The notes below the pieces were generated by a model. The model saw only the letters and a program-made list of their open reading frames with translations, was not told the origin of the DNA and did not search any database. Shown one piece after another: positions 34,723 to 44,967 of a DNA stretch of 64,000 nt. Position 1 is the first letter of the stretch. Every line of letters begins with the position of its first letter. Source of the DNA: Rhizobium sp. C4 (lineage in GTDB: Bacteria; Pseudomonadota; Alphaproteobacteria; Rhizobiales; Rhizobiaceae); the NCBI RefSeq assembly GCF_021026315.1, contig NZ_JAJNCX010000010.1, positions 150,183-214,182 of the forward strand, in the 5' to 3' direction. A program made the translations under genes and the position numbers.

Positions 34723-37134
34723 ATGCAGTTCAAATCCATCAAATCGAAGATTGCCGTGCTGTCGGGGCTTTGCGTCCTGACGGCAGTCGGCGGTGTTCTT
34801 GCCTATGGCATCATTTCGGCGCAGAGCCGGCAGACATTCGTGACCGAAAATGTGTCGTCGCTGACCGAGGACATGACGAAGGACGGGCTGAAGCGCCTGG
34901 CCTCGACGCAGGCCGGCATCATCCGGGCCTCGCTGGACGAGGCCTTCGGCGCGGCGCGCAACATGGCGCGGAGCTTCGAAATCGCGGCATCGCAAAAGGA
35001 AGGCGAGCCGGCAGAGATGCGCCGGGCGCATTTCAATGCGATCCTCCTCAGCGTGCTGAAGGACAATCCGCGCTTCAACGGCACCTACAGTGCCTGGGAG
35101 GCCAACGCCATCGACGGCAAGGACGATCCGTTCAAGGGCAATGCCAAGGTCGGCTCGGATGCCACGGGCCGCTTCCTGCCCTACTGGACGCGCGCAGCCG
35201 ACGGCAAGATCGATATCCAGCCGCTGGTCGAATATGACAGCAGCGCCACCCATCCGAACGGTCTCGTCAAGGGCGGCTGGTATATCGGCCCCGCCACGAC
35301 CGGCAAGGAAAGCCTGCTGGCGCCGCTGCCATACATCGTGCAGGGCAGGAACGTCTATCTCGCCACCATGTCCGTTCCGATCATGGTCGATGGCAAGTTT
35401 GCCGGTGTGGCTGGCGCCGACTTTGATCTGGCCTTCGTGCAGAAGCTTGCCGAGAGCGTCAAGGCGTCGATCTATGACGGCAAGGCCTCGGTCGATATCG
35501 TGACGTCGGCGGGTCTCGTCGTGGCCTCGAGCGAGCATCCCGACAAGATCGGCGGCAGCTATTCGGCGGTCCGCGGCGATGCCTCCAAGGTTCTGGCGGA
35601 TATTTCCAAGGGTCTGGAGTCGGTCGTCGCCGACGACAGGGCTTTCACGGCGCTTGCCCCGATCGTCAACGGCCGCACGCAGTCGACCTGGTCGGTTGTC
35701 GTCGATGTCCCGCGCGGCGTCGCTCTTGCCAAGGCTGATGCGCTCCGCGATGCGCTTTCCGGCCGCAGCCAGCGCGACACGACCCTGCAGCTTGTCGTTT
35801 CGGGTGTGATGGGCCTGCTCGGCATTCTCGCCATGTGGTTCGTTGCCGGCGGCATTGCCGGTCCGATCGGTGCGATGACGGCTGCGATGCGGCGTCTGGC
35901 CGGCGGTGACCTGCAGATCGAGGTTCCCGGCGAAGGACGCGTTGACGAAATCGGCGCGATGGCCGGAGCCGTCGTTGTCTTCCGCGAGAATGCGATCGCC
36001 ACCCGCCAGCTGGAAGCCGATGCCAGCAGCCAGCGCCAGATGTCGGAGGCTGAGCGCCAGCGCGTTGCCGAAGCCGAGCATCGCAAGGCTGCCGAAACGA
36101 CGCAGGCGACCCAGCAGATCGGCCTTGGCCTGCAGCATCTCGCCGATGGCGATCTCGGTTTCCGCCTGACGGAACCCTTCGCCGCCGACTTCGAACAGTT
36201 GCGGCAGGACTTCAACCGCTCGCTCTCGCAGCTCGCCCAGGCCATGTCGGCCGTGGCAACCTCTGCGGACTCCATCGACAGCGGCTCACGCGAAATCAGC
36301 CGCAGCGCGGATGACCTGTCGCGGCGCACCGAACAGCAGGCGGCTTCGCTTGAGGAAACGGCAGCGGCACTCGACGAGATCACCGCCAATGTCAGCAATT
36401 CCTCGCAGCGCGCCGACGAGGCCCGCAAGATTGCTGCCCGCGCCAATGTCAGCGCCACGGAATCCGGTCATGTCGTGGCCGGTGCCGTCGACGCCATCCA
36501 TCGCATCGAGCAATCCTCGTCGCAGATCGCCAACATTATCGGCGTGATCGACGAGATTGCCTTCCAGACCAATCTGCTGGCGCTGAATGCCGGTGTCGAG
36601 GCGGCGAGAGCCGGCGATGCAGGCAAGGGCTTTGCCGTTGTCGCACAGGAAGTCCGCGAGCTTGCCCAGCGCTCTGCGCAGGCCGCCCGCGAGATCAAGG
36701 CGCTCATCCAGTCTTCGGCAACGGAAGTTGGTCACGGCGTGAAGCTCGTCAGCGAGACGGGCGAGGCGCTGAAGACGATTGCCGACTATGTCATCAACAT
36801 CAACCAGCACATGGACGCGATAGCCACCTCGGCGCGCGAACAGGCCGTCGGGCTTGCGGAAGTTAACACGGCCGTCAACCAGATGGACCAGGTGACCCAG
36901 CAGAACGCCGCGATGGTGGAAGAGGCCAATGCCGCGAGCGGCGCGCTGGCGGATGAATCGCATACGCTGAAGGAACTGATTGCCCGCTTCAGGCTCGATC
37001 ATTCCGCCGGCATGCAGGCCGAGGCCCTGCGGCAGACGGCGCGGGCCATGGCACCGAGGACTGCGGCTCCGGCGGCCCGTCCGAAGCTCGCCGCCAATGG
37101 CGGTCGCGTCAGCAACGAATGGACCGAGTTCTGA
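34723..37134 (+). CDS. Methyl-accepting chemotaxis protein with Cache sensor domain
   Basis: The 803-residue chemoreceptor has TM1 (residues about 10-28, AVLSGLCVLTAVGGVLAYGII). A large periplasmic double-Cache domain follows (about 35-350, with YWTRAADGKIDIQPLVEYD and YIGPATTGKESLLAP). TM2 is near 365-385, then HAMP segments and the signalling hairpin with EIAFQTNLLALNAGVEAARAGDAGKGFAVVAQEVRELAQRSA. The C-terminus EWTEF fits the CheR/CheB-tethering pentapeptide. The ligand is unknown. Its place between the two pca blocks suggests an aromatic or dicarboxylic acid. Confidence 0.92.
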   Translation: MQFKSIKSKIAVLSGLCVLTAVGGVLAYGIISAQSRQTFVTENVSSLTEDMTKDGLKRLASTQAGIIRASLDEAFGAARNMARSFEIAASQKEGEPAEMRRAHFNAILLSVLKDNPRFNGTYSAWEANAIDGKDDPFKGNAKVGSDATGRFLPYWTRAADGKIDIQPLVEYDSSATHPNGLVKGGWYIGPATTGKESLLAPLPYIVQGRNVYLATMSVPIMVDGKFAGVAGADFDLAFVQKLAESVKASIYDGKASVDIVTSAGLVVASSEHPDKIGGSYSAVRGDASKVLADISKGLESVVADDRAFTALAPIVNGRTQSTWSVVVDVPRGVALAKADALRDALSGRSQRDTTLQLVVSGVMGLLGILAMWFVAGGIAGPIGAMTAAMRRLAGGDLQIEVPGEGRVDEIGAMAGAVVVFRENAIATRQLEADASSQRQMSEAERQRVAEAEHRKAAETTQATQQIGLGLQHLADGDLGFRLTEPFAADFEQLRQDFNRSLSQLAQAMSAVATSADSIDSGSREISRSADDLSRRTEQQAASLEETAAALDEITANVSNSSQRADEARKIAARANVSATESGHVVAGAVDAIHRIEQSSSQIANIIGVIDEIAFQTNLLALNAGVEAARAGDAGKGFAVVAQEVRELAQRSAQAAREIKALIQSSATEVGHGVKLVSETGEALKTIADYVININQHMDAIATSAREQAVGLAEVNTAVNQMDQVTQQNAAMVEEANAASGALADESHTLKELIARFRLDHSAGMQAEALRQTARAMAPRTAAPAARPKLAANGGRVSNEWTEF

Positions 37135-37194
37135 TCGTTCAGCACGTCCGGCGAAACCTGAAGCGCCGGACATGCCTTATCTCTTTGTCTGAAC

Positions 37195-37237
37195 GCAATT
37201 CCTGACGCGAAACCGGTTTCCACTTTCGCTGGATTGC
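37195..37237. repeat. Copy of the GCAATTCC intergenic palindrome
   Basis: GCAATTCCTGACGCGAAACC...CACTTTCGCTGGATTGC matches the tandem elements at 4319-4419 with a few changes. It lies between the convergent chemoreceptor and RES-protein genes. Confidence 0.8.
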
Positions 37238-37324
37238 CCTGGCATTCAGGCCCCCATCCCCTCCGGGGGCCGAATGGCCGGCGCGCCCGCCCCTCTCTCC
37301 ACGGCGCGCCGGTCAGTTTTTTCT

Positions 37325-37873
37325 TCAAAGCTCCCACTTGCCGCCCGTGGCGGACAGGCGGATTTCCATCGGATCTCCGGCCACCTCGACCTTCGGGCCA
37401 CCCAGATCATTCCAGCGAAACAGATCGAGATGCCAGCCGCCCGGAATGTTGCGCGACGGATCGATGAGGCCATCGGCCCCGGAGGCCCTTGCGATATCGG
37501 ATGTCTTCCAGGAGGGCGGTTCGCCACCCGCATCCAGCACCGTCCGCCAGGAGAGATTGGACTGGGTGCGGTCGATGCCGAGCCGGTCGCAAAGCGCTTC
37601 GTCATGCTGATCCAGCACCATCGCTTCCGTCACCAGCAGCGGCACCAGCATGCGGGGTTTTCCATCCTCGCGCATATATCCGGCAATCGCCCGCATCGCC
37701 CATTCCGGCTCGGGGCTCATGTAGAGCGCCGGCTGGCCATGCCGGTGATAGCGCCCGGCGCTTTGCGGCGCGGGCGGTTCAAGCACGCTGTCGACACGCC
37801 CGGAAAGGATGGCGCGGTAGAAGCGGCCACTGATGAGGCGGAAGATGGGCGGGGCACTCTTGCTTTGCGGCAT
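37325..37873 (-). CDS. RES domain protein (NAD+-phosphorylase-like), no antitoxin adjacent
   Basis: The 182-residue protein fits the RES domain: RFYRAI near the start, GRYHRHGQPALYMSPEPEWA (the R, Y and S/E positions), and GADGLIDPSRNIPGGWHLDLF near the end. RES toxins degrade NAD+ and are normally encoded next to an Xre/MbcA-type antitoxin. None is seen on either side: the neighbours are a chemoreceptor and dinB. It may be an orphan, or a domesticated enzyme with another role. Confidence 0.72.
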   Translation of the reverse strand: MPQSKSAPPIFRLISGRFYRAILSGRVDSVLEPPAPQSAGRYHRHGQPALYMSPEPEWAMRAIAGYMREDGKPRMLVPLLVTEAMVLDQHDEALCDRLGIDRTQSNLSWRTVLDAGGEPPSWKTSDIARASGADGLIDPSRNIPGGWHLDLFRWNDLGGPKVEVAGDPMEIRLSATGGKWEL

Positions 37874-38095
37874 CTCACAGTCCCTTTTTCCGGTTTACAG
37901 ACATGCAACTGAGCGCTGGATCTGCACGTTGATCCACGCAACTCTTAACGTCGGGCAGGTCAAATGGTTTCGCAGCCATATGGCGCGCTCGGTGTCTTTG
38001 CACCGACTCATGACAGGTTTGTGACATCCCCTGGACGTGTCGTGGAGTGTCGAGCCGGGAGGCCTGACGAACTGGCCACCCGTGGTCAGAAATTT

Positions 38096-38116
38096 ATTGA
38101 CTGACGTTCGGTCAAT
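38096..38116. promoter_or_regulatory. Candidate TetR operator before the dinB-tetR pair
   Basis: ATTGACTGACGTTCGGTCAAT is an imperfect 21-bp palindrome (16 of 21 symmetric positions) of the TGAC-N-GTCA type bound by TetR regulators. It also contains TTGAC as a possible -35. It lies 31 bp before the dinB start. Confidence 0.6.
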
Positions 38117-38146
38117 AATGTATTGGTGAAGAAAAGGGAGTTACCA

Positions 38147-38665
38147 ATGAGCATTCGATCCGTTCTGACTTCGCTTTTTGAATACAAGGCTTCTGCTGGA
38201 AGCGACCTGCTCGATTCGCTGGCTGACGTGGAGCAGGCGGTCCCTCAGGACAAATTTCATCGCGCTCTGCGCATCCTCAATCACGCACACATTGTCGACC
38301 GTATTTTCCTGGCGCATCTGCAAGGGCAGCCCCATGGCTTCACGGCGAGCTGGCAGTCCGATGCGCCGGCGGTGGGAGACCTTGCAAAAGCTACGCGAGA
38401 GGTGGACCAGAATTATCTTGCGCATCTCAACACGCTCGATGACGAGGCGCTGGACGAGGAGATCAGTTTCACGTTCACTGACGGACAGTCGGGCCGGATG
38501 ACGCGTGCCGAAATGCTCCTGCATGTCGCCACCCATTCGGGTTACCATCGCGGAGAAGCTGGGAGCCATATCCCTGAGGTGGAGGCTGCCTCCATGCGTG
38601 ACGTGTTTGCCGGCTATCTGCACCGCGCCGAGCCGGCGCGCCGTCAAAGGAGCGTGACCTCTTGA
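38147..38665 (+). CDS. DinB family protein
   Basis: The 172-residue four-helix DinB/YfiT-type protein opens LFEYKASAGSDLLDSLADVEQ and has HIVDRIFLAHLQG. HVATHSGYHRGEAGSHI supplies the HxxxH-type metal ligands. Members are metal-binding thiol transferases or hydrolases of unknown specificity; no DNA-damage role should be assumed. The start at 38147 has GGGAG 7 nt upstream. It is translationally coupled to the tetR-family gene (TTGA overlap). Confidence 0.85.
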   Translation: MSIRSVLTSLFEYKASAGSDLLDSLADVEQAVPQDKFHRALRILNHAHIVDRIFLAHLQGQPHGFTASWQSDAPAVGDLAKATREVDQNYLAHLNTLDDEALDEEISFTFTDGQSGRMTRAEMLLHVATHSGYHRGEAGSHIPEVEAASMRDVFAGYLHRAEPARRQRSVTS

Positions 38666-39258
38666 AACAGGCAGGCAGGCCGCGCACCAAGCCCGCACCG
38701 GAACGGCGCGAAGACTTGATGATTGCCGCAGAGCGCGTTTTCCTCGCCAAGGGCTTCGAAAACGCGACGATCGAGGAGATCGCCAAGGGTGCTGGCATTT
38801 CCAAGGGTGCCTTCTATCTCCACTTCACCACCAAGATCGAGGTTGCGGAGGCGCTGCGCGACCGTTTCGTGCAACGCTTGCTGAATGAGATCACAAAGGC
38901 CGTGGAGATGGAGCCGGAACCCGACTTCCGCGCACGGCTGCAAACCTGGGCGCGGGCCTGCGCCCACGGCTATCTGGTCGCGGCCGCCGCGCACAAGCTC
39001 GCCTTTTCCGCTGCCCCGCCACCGAAGGATGGGCTCACCAACAATATTCTGATCGACGATCTGCGGAACCTGCTCTCTGCCGGGCAATCGGCGGGGTGCT
39101 GGCGGGTCGAGGAGCCGGCGTTGACGGCCATCTTCCTGTTCAATGCGCTGCATGGCGCGATCGGCATGTCGGCTCTGGAGACAGACAGTTTTGCGCGCGT
39201 GGCTTTGCTGCGTGCGCTTGCCGCGCATTTTCTGCGGACGGTGGAAGCAAAGGCCTGA
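38662..39258 (+). CDS. TetR/AcrR family transcriptional regulator, TTG start
   Basis: The 198-residue protein has an N-terminal HTH (LMIAAERVFLAKGFENATIEEIAKGAGISKGAFYLHFTTKIEV, residues about 19-61) and a helical ligand domain. The start is TTG at 38662, inside the dinB stop (TTGA), with AGGAG 9 nt upstream. The first ATG would remove part of the HTH. It probably represses its own operon through the palindrome at 38096-38116. The inducer is unknown. Confidence 0.88.
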   Translation: MKQAGRPRTKPAPERREDLMIAAERVFLAKGFENATIEEIAKGAGISKGAFYLHFTTKIEVAEALRDRFVQRLLNEITKAVEMEPEPDFRARLQTWARACAHGYLVAAAAHKLAFSAAPPPKDGLTNNILIDDLRNLLSAGQSAGCWRVEEPALTAIFLFNALHGAIGMSALETDSFARVALLRALAAHFLRTVEAKA

Positions 39259-39263
39259 ATACA

Positions 39264-39306
39264 AACGACCGCCGCGCCCCTTTCGGAAGCGCGGCGGTCT
39301 GGTTTT
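39264..39306. terminator. Bidirectional terminator between tetR gene and pcaG
   Basis: GACCGCCGCGC (39267-39277) and GCGCGGCGGTC (39289-39299) form an 11-bp stem between convergent genes. TGGTTTTG follows on plus and GTTTG on minus. Confidence 0.75.
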
Positions 39307-39307
39307 G

Positions 39308-39925
39308 TCAGATGTCGAAGAACACCGTTTCGTTCTCACCCTGAAGGTGGATGTTGAACGTGTAGGTATTGCCGTCCTTCTTGGCGATCAGCGTGGGCAC
39401 GCGGACGCGGTGTTCGATGCGGCCGAGGATCGGGTCGGCGGCGTTCGCCTCTTCTTCCTCGGGGAAGTACATGCGTGTCTGCAGGCCGATATTGATGCCG
39501 CGCGCGACCACCCAGAAGGTGATGTGCGGGGCCATCCAGCGGCCGCCCTTGAAGGGCACCTTGCCGGGCTTGATCGTCTCGAAGACGAATTCGCCGGTGG
39601 CCATGTCGCCGGGCGTGCGGCCCCAGCCAAGGAAGTTCGGATCGGCGGAACCGCGCGTTTCCGACGGGCTGTTGTAGAGCCCTTCGGCGTCGGCCTGCCA
39701 GATTTCGATCAGCGCGTCCTTGAGCGCCGTGCCGGAACCGTCGAAGACGTGGCCACGCACCGTGATGCGTTCGCCCTTCGTCTTGTCGTTATAGAGCGGG
39801 CCGGAGCCGAGGTCGGTTTCGAAGATGCCTTCGATACCGACGAAATTCGGCGTGCAGCCGATGTGAACGTAAGGACCTGCCGTCTGCGAGGCGGATTCCT
39901 TCAGGTAACCGAGCGGTTGCACCAT
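39308..39925 (-). CDS. pcaG: Protocatechuate 3,4-dioxygenase alpha subunit
   Basis: The 205-residue subunit has the intradiol dioxygenase fold: YVHIGCTPNFVGIEGIFETDLGSG, ITVRGHVFDGSGTALKDALIEIWQADAEG and APHITFWVVARGINIGLQTRMYF. As in other alpha subunits the full set of iron ligands is not kept; catalytic iron is bound by PcaH. With PcaH it opens the protocatechuate ring between the hydroxyls. It starts 1 nt after the pcaH stop. Confidence 0.95.
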   Translation of the reverse strand: MVQPLGYLKESASQTAGPYVHIGCTPNFVGIEGIFETDLGSGPLYNDKTKGERITVRGHVFDGSGTALKDALIEIWQADAEGLYNSPSETRGSADPNFLGWGRTPGDMATGEFVFETIKPGKVPFKGGRWMAPHITFWVVARGINIGLQTRMYFPEEEEANAADPILGRIEHRVRVPTLIAKKDGNTYTFNIHLQGENETVFFDI

Positions 39926-39926
39926 G

Positions 39927-41077
<1,151 letters not shown>

Positions 41078-41080
41078 ATG

Positions 41081-41875
41081 TCAGTCTCCTAGTCTCGACA
41101 GGAAGCGCGAGATCAGCCGGGCGAGCGCCTCGGGCTGTTCCACGCAAGGAATATGGCCACAGCCCTTGATGATTTCGTAGGCGGCGCCCGGAATGAGATC
41201 GGCGGTGGCGCGGACGAGTTCCGGCGGAGTCGAGCCGTCCTGATCGCCCACGATGCAGAGCACGGGGACATCGATCGTCTTGGTCGATTCGGTGAAATCC
41301 GCGTCGCGGATGGCGGCGCAAACGCCGGTGTAACCGGCGACCGGCTGGCGCTCGAGCATCTGGCGATAGCCTTCCAGATCGATGGCGCGCTCCTTGAAGA
41401 AGTCCGGCGTGAACCAGCGCTCCAGAACAGCGGTCGAAAGCGAGGCAATTCCGTTCGCCTCGATGGATGCGATGCGGGTGTTCCACATGTCGGCTGTGCC
41501 GATCTTGGCGGCGGTGTCGCAGAGGATGATGGCTTCGACCAGTTCCGGCTTCAGCTTCCAGATCCCTTGCGCGATCAGACCGCCGACGGAAAGGCCGCAG
41601 ATGACGGCCTTGTCGATGCCGTGCATGGCGCAAAGATCGATGACGTCCTGCGCATGATCTTCAATGGACGACGGCTGCTTGCCGAGGCCGGAAAGGCCAT
41701 GGCCGCGCTTGTCGTAGAGCAGGATGGCGATGTCGTCGTCGAGTTCGTCAAAGACCGGCAGCCAGATGCGGAAATCGGTGCCCAGCGAGTTTGCGAAGAC
41801 GATCGTGCGGTCGGCCTCCGGATCGCCCAGAAGTTCGTAATGCAGTACCGTTCCGCCGATTTCAGCAAAAGCCAT
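41081..41875 (-). CDS. pcaD: 3-oxoadipate enol-lactonase
   Basis: The 264-residue alpha/beta hydrolase starts at MAFAEIGGTVLHYELLG (41875) after GGAGGACATC; the 100-codon upstream extension is rejected. Nucleophile elbow GLSVGG (Ser about 96), the acid in VPVLCIVGDQDGSTPPE and His in GCGHIPCVEQPEA complete the triad. It is the first gene of pcaDCHG, divergent from pcaQ. Confidence 0.93.
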   Translation of the reverse strand: MAFAEIGGTVLHYELLGDPEADRTIVFANSLGTDFRIWLPVFDELDDDIAILLYDKRGHGLSGLGKQPSSIEDHAQDVIDLCAMHGIDKAVICGLSVGGLIAQGIWKLKPELVEAIILCDTAAKIGTADMWNTRIASIEANGIASLSTAVLERWFTPDFFKERAIDLEGYRQMLERQPVAGYTGVCAAIRDADFTESTKTIDVPVLCIVGDQDGSTPPELVRATADLIPGAAYEIIKGCGHIPCVEQPEALARLISRFLSRLGD

Positions 41876-41943
41876 GATGTCCTCCGTAAGAGTGTGATAA
41901 ATGCTGTATTTTGTTTGGTAAAATGATATTTCTGGCTCAATTG

Positions 41944-41959
41944 ATAACAGGATGGTTAT
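41944..41959. promoter_or_regulatory. PcaQ-binding site
   Basis: ATAACA-GGAT-GGTTAT matches the Sinorhizobium PcaQ motif ATAACC-N4-GGTTAA at 10 of 12 fixed positions. It sits 3 bp before the pcaQ start and 69 bp before pcaD. That placement suits activation of pcaDCHG and repression of pcaQ. Confidence 0.8.
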
Positions 41960-41962
41960 GAA

Positions 41963-42889
41963 TTGGACAGCCGCATCAAGTTCCGCCATTTGCAGACGCT
42001 GATAGAAGTCGCACGCCACAAAAGCGTGAGCAAGGCGGCGGAGGCGCTTCACGTTACGCAACCGGCCGTGACGCGCACAATGCGCGAGCTGGAAGACATT
42101 CTGGAGACGGCGCTTGTGGAAAAGGACGGGCGTGGCATCCGGCTTTCCCATGCGGGCGAGATTTTCCTGCGCCATGCGGGCGAAAGCATCGCCTCGGTGC
42201 GGCGCGGGCTAGATTCGATATCGCTTGCCTTGAAGGAGGAGGGGCCGCCGCTGCGCATCGGCGCGCTGCCGACGGTCTCCGCGACGGTGATGCCGGATGT
42301 GGCGGCGGATTTTCTAGCACTCAGGACCGGCAGCCGGCTGACGGTGGTGACGGGCGAAAACCGCTGGCTGCTGGAGGAGCTTCGCGTCGGCGGGCTCGAC
42401 ATCGTGGTCGGCCGCATGGCCGCGCCCGAGATGATGGCGGGGCTGACCTTCGAGCCGCTCTATAACGAGGAGGTCGTGTTCGTCGTCGCGGCCGATCATC
42501 CGCTGGCGGCGGGCCACAATTTTTCCCTGAGCGAGCTGGCGAACTACCCGGTTCTGATGCCGACGCGGGGCTCGGTGATCCGGCCCTATGTCGACCGGTT
42601 GCTGCTGACCAACGGCATTGCCGCCTTCCCGACCACGATCGAGACCGTCTCGGACAGTTTCGGCCGCGCCTTCGTTGCCGGCCATCAGGCAGTATGGATC
42701 ATCTCGCGTGGCGTGGTGGCGTCCGAGCTTGCGGCGGGGCGCTTCCGGGCGCTCGATATCGACATGGCGGAAACCCGCGGCGCCGTGGGACTGACGCGGC
42801 TGGCGGGCGTCGAGCCTGCACCGTCGCTCACCCTTCTCATGCAAACGATCCGCGACAGGGTCACCCGCCGCGGATCGTCTTTCGATTGA
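41963..42889 (+). CDS. pcaQ: LysR family regulator PcaQ, TTG start
   Basis: The 308-residue LysR protein begins DSRIKFRHLQTLIEVARHKSVSKAAEALHVTQPAVTRTMRELEDIL, matching PcaQ proteins. The effector domain runs from about residue 90. The start is TTG at 41963: an ATG at 41958 is out of frame and no other in-frame start precedes. In relatives PcaQ activates pcaDCHGB in response to 3-carboxymuconate or 4-carboxymuconolactone. Confidence 0.93.
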   Translation: MDSRIKFRHLQTLIEVARHKSVSKAAEALHVTQPAVTRTMRELEDILETALVEKDGRGIRLSHAGEIFLRHAGESIASVRRGLDSISLALKEEGPPLRIGALPTVSATVMPDVAADFLALRTGSRLTVVTGENRWLLEELRVGGLDIVVGRMAAPEMMAGLTFEPLYNEEVVFVVAADHPLAAGHNFSLSELANYPVLMPTRGSVIRPYVDRLLLTNGIAAFPTTIETVSDSFGRAFVAGHQAVWIISRGVVASELAAGRFRALDIDMAETRGAVGLTRLAGVEPAPSLTLLMQTIRDRVTRRGSSFD

Positions 42890-42931
42890 TCAAGCCTGAG
42901 GCGATTGATCAGGTCTGAGGCCTGAAAGGGA

Positions 42932-43627
42932 TCAGCCCTTCTTCGGCGGTTCTGCAGGGCCACGGTCGCGCATCATGCGCGGCATGTCCTTCATGTCGAT
43001 CACGCCGTCGCCATTGCGGTCGAAGCGGGTGAACATGCGGTCGGCCATGACGTTGAACTCTTCCTGGCTGATGAAGCCATCGTCATTGGCATCGGCCCGC
43101 AGGAACATCTGGGCCAGGCGTTCACGCGGGTCCATATGGCGGGGGCCCATGTGGTGCATGCCATGCGGACCCTTCGGGCCGTGAGCCCATCCGCCACGCG
43201 GTCCATCCATCTCGTCGGGAGCACCCCTCGGGCCGGTATCGGCCTTTTCGGGACCCGGCGGCGGGGGCGGCGGCGGAGCCTTGCCATCAGCCGGCGGCGG
43301 TGGCGGAGGCGGTGCATCAGGGCCCGCGCCCGGGCCCGGCATCTTCGCCATGACATCCTTCGCCCAGGCCTTCACCTCGTCGTAGGAAAGCTTCTTGTCG
43401 CCATTCTTGTCGATTTCGGCGAAGATCTTCGCCTTGTCGGCGTCGAACTCGTCACGCGTGATCTTGCCGTCCGAATTGGTGTCCAGCATCGCAAAAGCAA
43501 ACGCCATCGGACCACGCGGCCCCGGCATCTTCTCGCCATTGGCCTGCTGGGCCAGGGACGGTATCGCGGCTGCGCTGACCAGCATCACCGAAGCAATGCC
43601 CGCCAGAACCAGTTTTCCCGATTTCAT
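42932..43627 (-). CDS. Secreted EF-hand calcium-binding protein
   Basis: The 231-residue protein has a signal peptide (KLVLAGIASVMLVSAAAIPSLA). Four EF-hand loops follow in two pairs: DTNSDGKITRDE and DKNGDKKLSYDE near residues 50-85, DANDDGFISQEE and DRNGDGVIDMKD near 180-220. The pairs are separated by a Pro-rich linker (two runs of seven Pro) and a His/Gly/Met-rich stretch (HGPKGPHGMHHMGPRHM) that could bind metals. The loops keep the calcium ligands. Function unknown. Confidence 0.85.
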   Translation of the reverse strand: MKSGKLVLAGIASVMLVSAAAIPSLAQQANGEKMPGPRGPMAFAFAMLDTNSDGKITRDEFDADKAKIFAEIDKNGDKKLSYDEVKAWAKDVMAKMPGPGAGPDAPPPPPPPADGKAPPPPPPPGPEKADTGPRGAPDEMDGPRGGWAHGPKGPHGMHHMGPRHMDPRERLAQMFLRADANDDGFISQEEFNVMADRMFTRFDRNGDGVIDMKDMPRMMRDRGPAEPPKKG

Positions 43628-43839
43628 GGTGTCTTCCTCTGTTCAAGTTATGCCCGCGCAGGAAGAGAGGTAAGGACCGATTGTGGCTTTTCATAATGAA
43701 AGACGGGAAAGGAAGATTACGTTTTGGTCATGGTCGTTAACGCTCACGTAATGCTCAAGCTGGACTTCGGCGTTGTACCCAGCCTGCTTCCAGCCTCATG
43801 TCCTAGCGCGAGCGTCGATCATGTGCTCCAAGACCGGCC

Positions 43840-44565
43840 TCAGATGGATTGCAGGCTGACCCGTTTTTCCAGCTTGGCGGCGTCTTCCTTTCGCTCGCTG
43901 TATCTGTCAGTCAGATAGGCGGAGCAATCGCGCGTCAGCAGCGTGAATTTCATCAGCTCTTCGCAGACATCGACGACGCGGTCGTAATAGGACGACGGCT
44001 TCATGCGGCCGTTTTCGTCAAATTCCTGATAGGCTTTCGCCACGCTGCTCTGGTTGGGGATGGTGATCATGCGCATCCAGCGGCCGAGCAGACGGAGCGT
44101 GTTGACGGCGTTGAAGCTCTGCGAGCCGCCGGAGACCTGCATGACTGCAAGCGTTTTGCCCTGGGTCGGGCGGATCGCGCCGATGGACAATGGAATCCAG
44201 TCGATCTGGGCCTTCATGATGCCGGTAATCTGGCCATGCCGTTCCGGGCTGACCCAGACCTGGCCCTCCGACCACTCCGACAGTTCGCGTAATTCTTTCA
44301 CCTTGGGATGGCTCACCGGGGCGTCGTCGGGCAGGGGCAGGCCGGTTGGATTGAAGAAGCGGACTTCCGCGCCGAAGCGGGTCAGCAATCGTCCGGCTTC
44401 TTCCGCCAGCAGGCGGCTATAGGAGACCTGTCGCAGCGAGCCGTAGAGGATCAGAATGCGCGGCGGGTGGTCGGAAAACGGCGGACGCAGAGCTGCAAGG
44501 TCGGGATTTTCGAGGAAGCGCGGGTCGGCGGCGGGAAAGTCAGACAATGCGCTTGCCCTCCGCAT
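43840..44565 (-). CDS. arsH: Arsenical resistance protein ArsH
   Basis: The 241-residue NADPH-dependent FMN reductase family protein has [29 protein letters not shown] (the flavodoxin-like FMN loop GSLRxxSYS), [23 protein letters not shown] and [25 protein letters not shown]. ArsH oxidises trivalent organoarsenicals or reduces quinones. The ATG at 44565 is used; a TTG at 44547 has a better ribosome-binding site (GGAGGG, 8 nt) and is an alternative. Either start overlaps arsC. Confidence 0.9.
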   Translation of the reverse strand: MRRASALSDFPAADPRFLENPDLAALRPPFSDHPPRILILYGSLRQVSYSRLLAEEAGRLLTRFGAEVRFFNPTGLPLPDDAPVSHPKVKELRELSEWSEGQVWVSPERHGQITGIMKAQIDWIPLSIGAIRPTQGKTLAVMQVSGGSQSFNAVNTLRLLGRWMRMITIPNQSSVAKAYQEFDENGRMKPSSYYDRVVDVCEELMKFTLLTRDCSAYLTDRYSERKEDAAKLEKRVSLQSI

Positions 44566-44965
44566 CCAGAACCGCCTCGCCATCTTCCTTCACGAACGGT
44601 CCCTTGAACGCATCGGCGGGCAAGATGTCGAGAACCACTTCGGACGGGCGCGACAGCCGCGTCCCCATCGGGGTGACGACGAAGGGCCTGTTGATGAGGA
44701 TGGGATGAGCGAGCATGGCGTCGAGAAGTGCATCATCCGACAGGGCGGGATTGTCGAGACCGAGCTCCTCATAGGGCGTGCCCTTCTGCCGGATCGCTTC
44801 ACGAACGGTCAGACCTGCATCAGCGATCATTCCGGCCAGTGTTTCGAGGCTGGGAGGCGTCTTCAGATATTCGATGACCGTCGGCTCGACACCGCTCAGG
44901 CGGATAAGCTCAAGCGTGTTGCGGGAGGTGCCGCAGGCGGGGTTGTGATAGATGGTAACGCCCAT
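44540..44965 (-). CDS. arsC: Arsenate reductase (glutaredoxin-dependent)
   Basis: The 141-residue enzyme begins [21 protein letters not shown]; Cys11 in the PACGTSRN loop attacks arsenate. Arginine-bearing loops ([21 protein letters not shown]) follow, as in the glutaredoxin-coupled ArsC family. It reduces arsenate to arsenite. No arsenite exporter gene (arsB or acr3) is in this cluster. It starts 2 nt after the arsR stop. Confidence 0.94.
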   Translation of the reverse strand: MGVTIYHNPACGTSRNTLELIRLSGVEPTVIEYLKTPPSLETLAGMIADAGLTVREAIRQKGTPYEELGLDNPALSDDALLDAMLAHPILINRPFVVTPMGTRLSRPSEVVLDILPADAFKGPFVKEDGEAVLDAEGKRIV

Positions 44966-44967
44966 GG

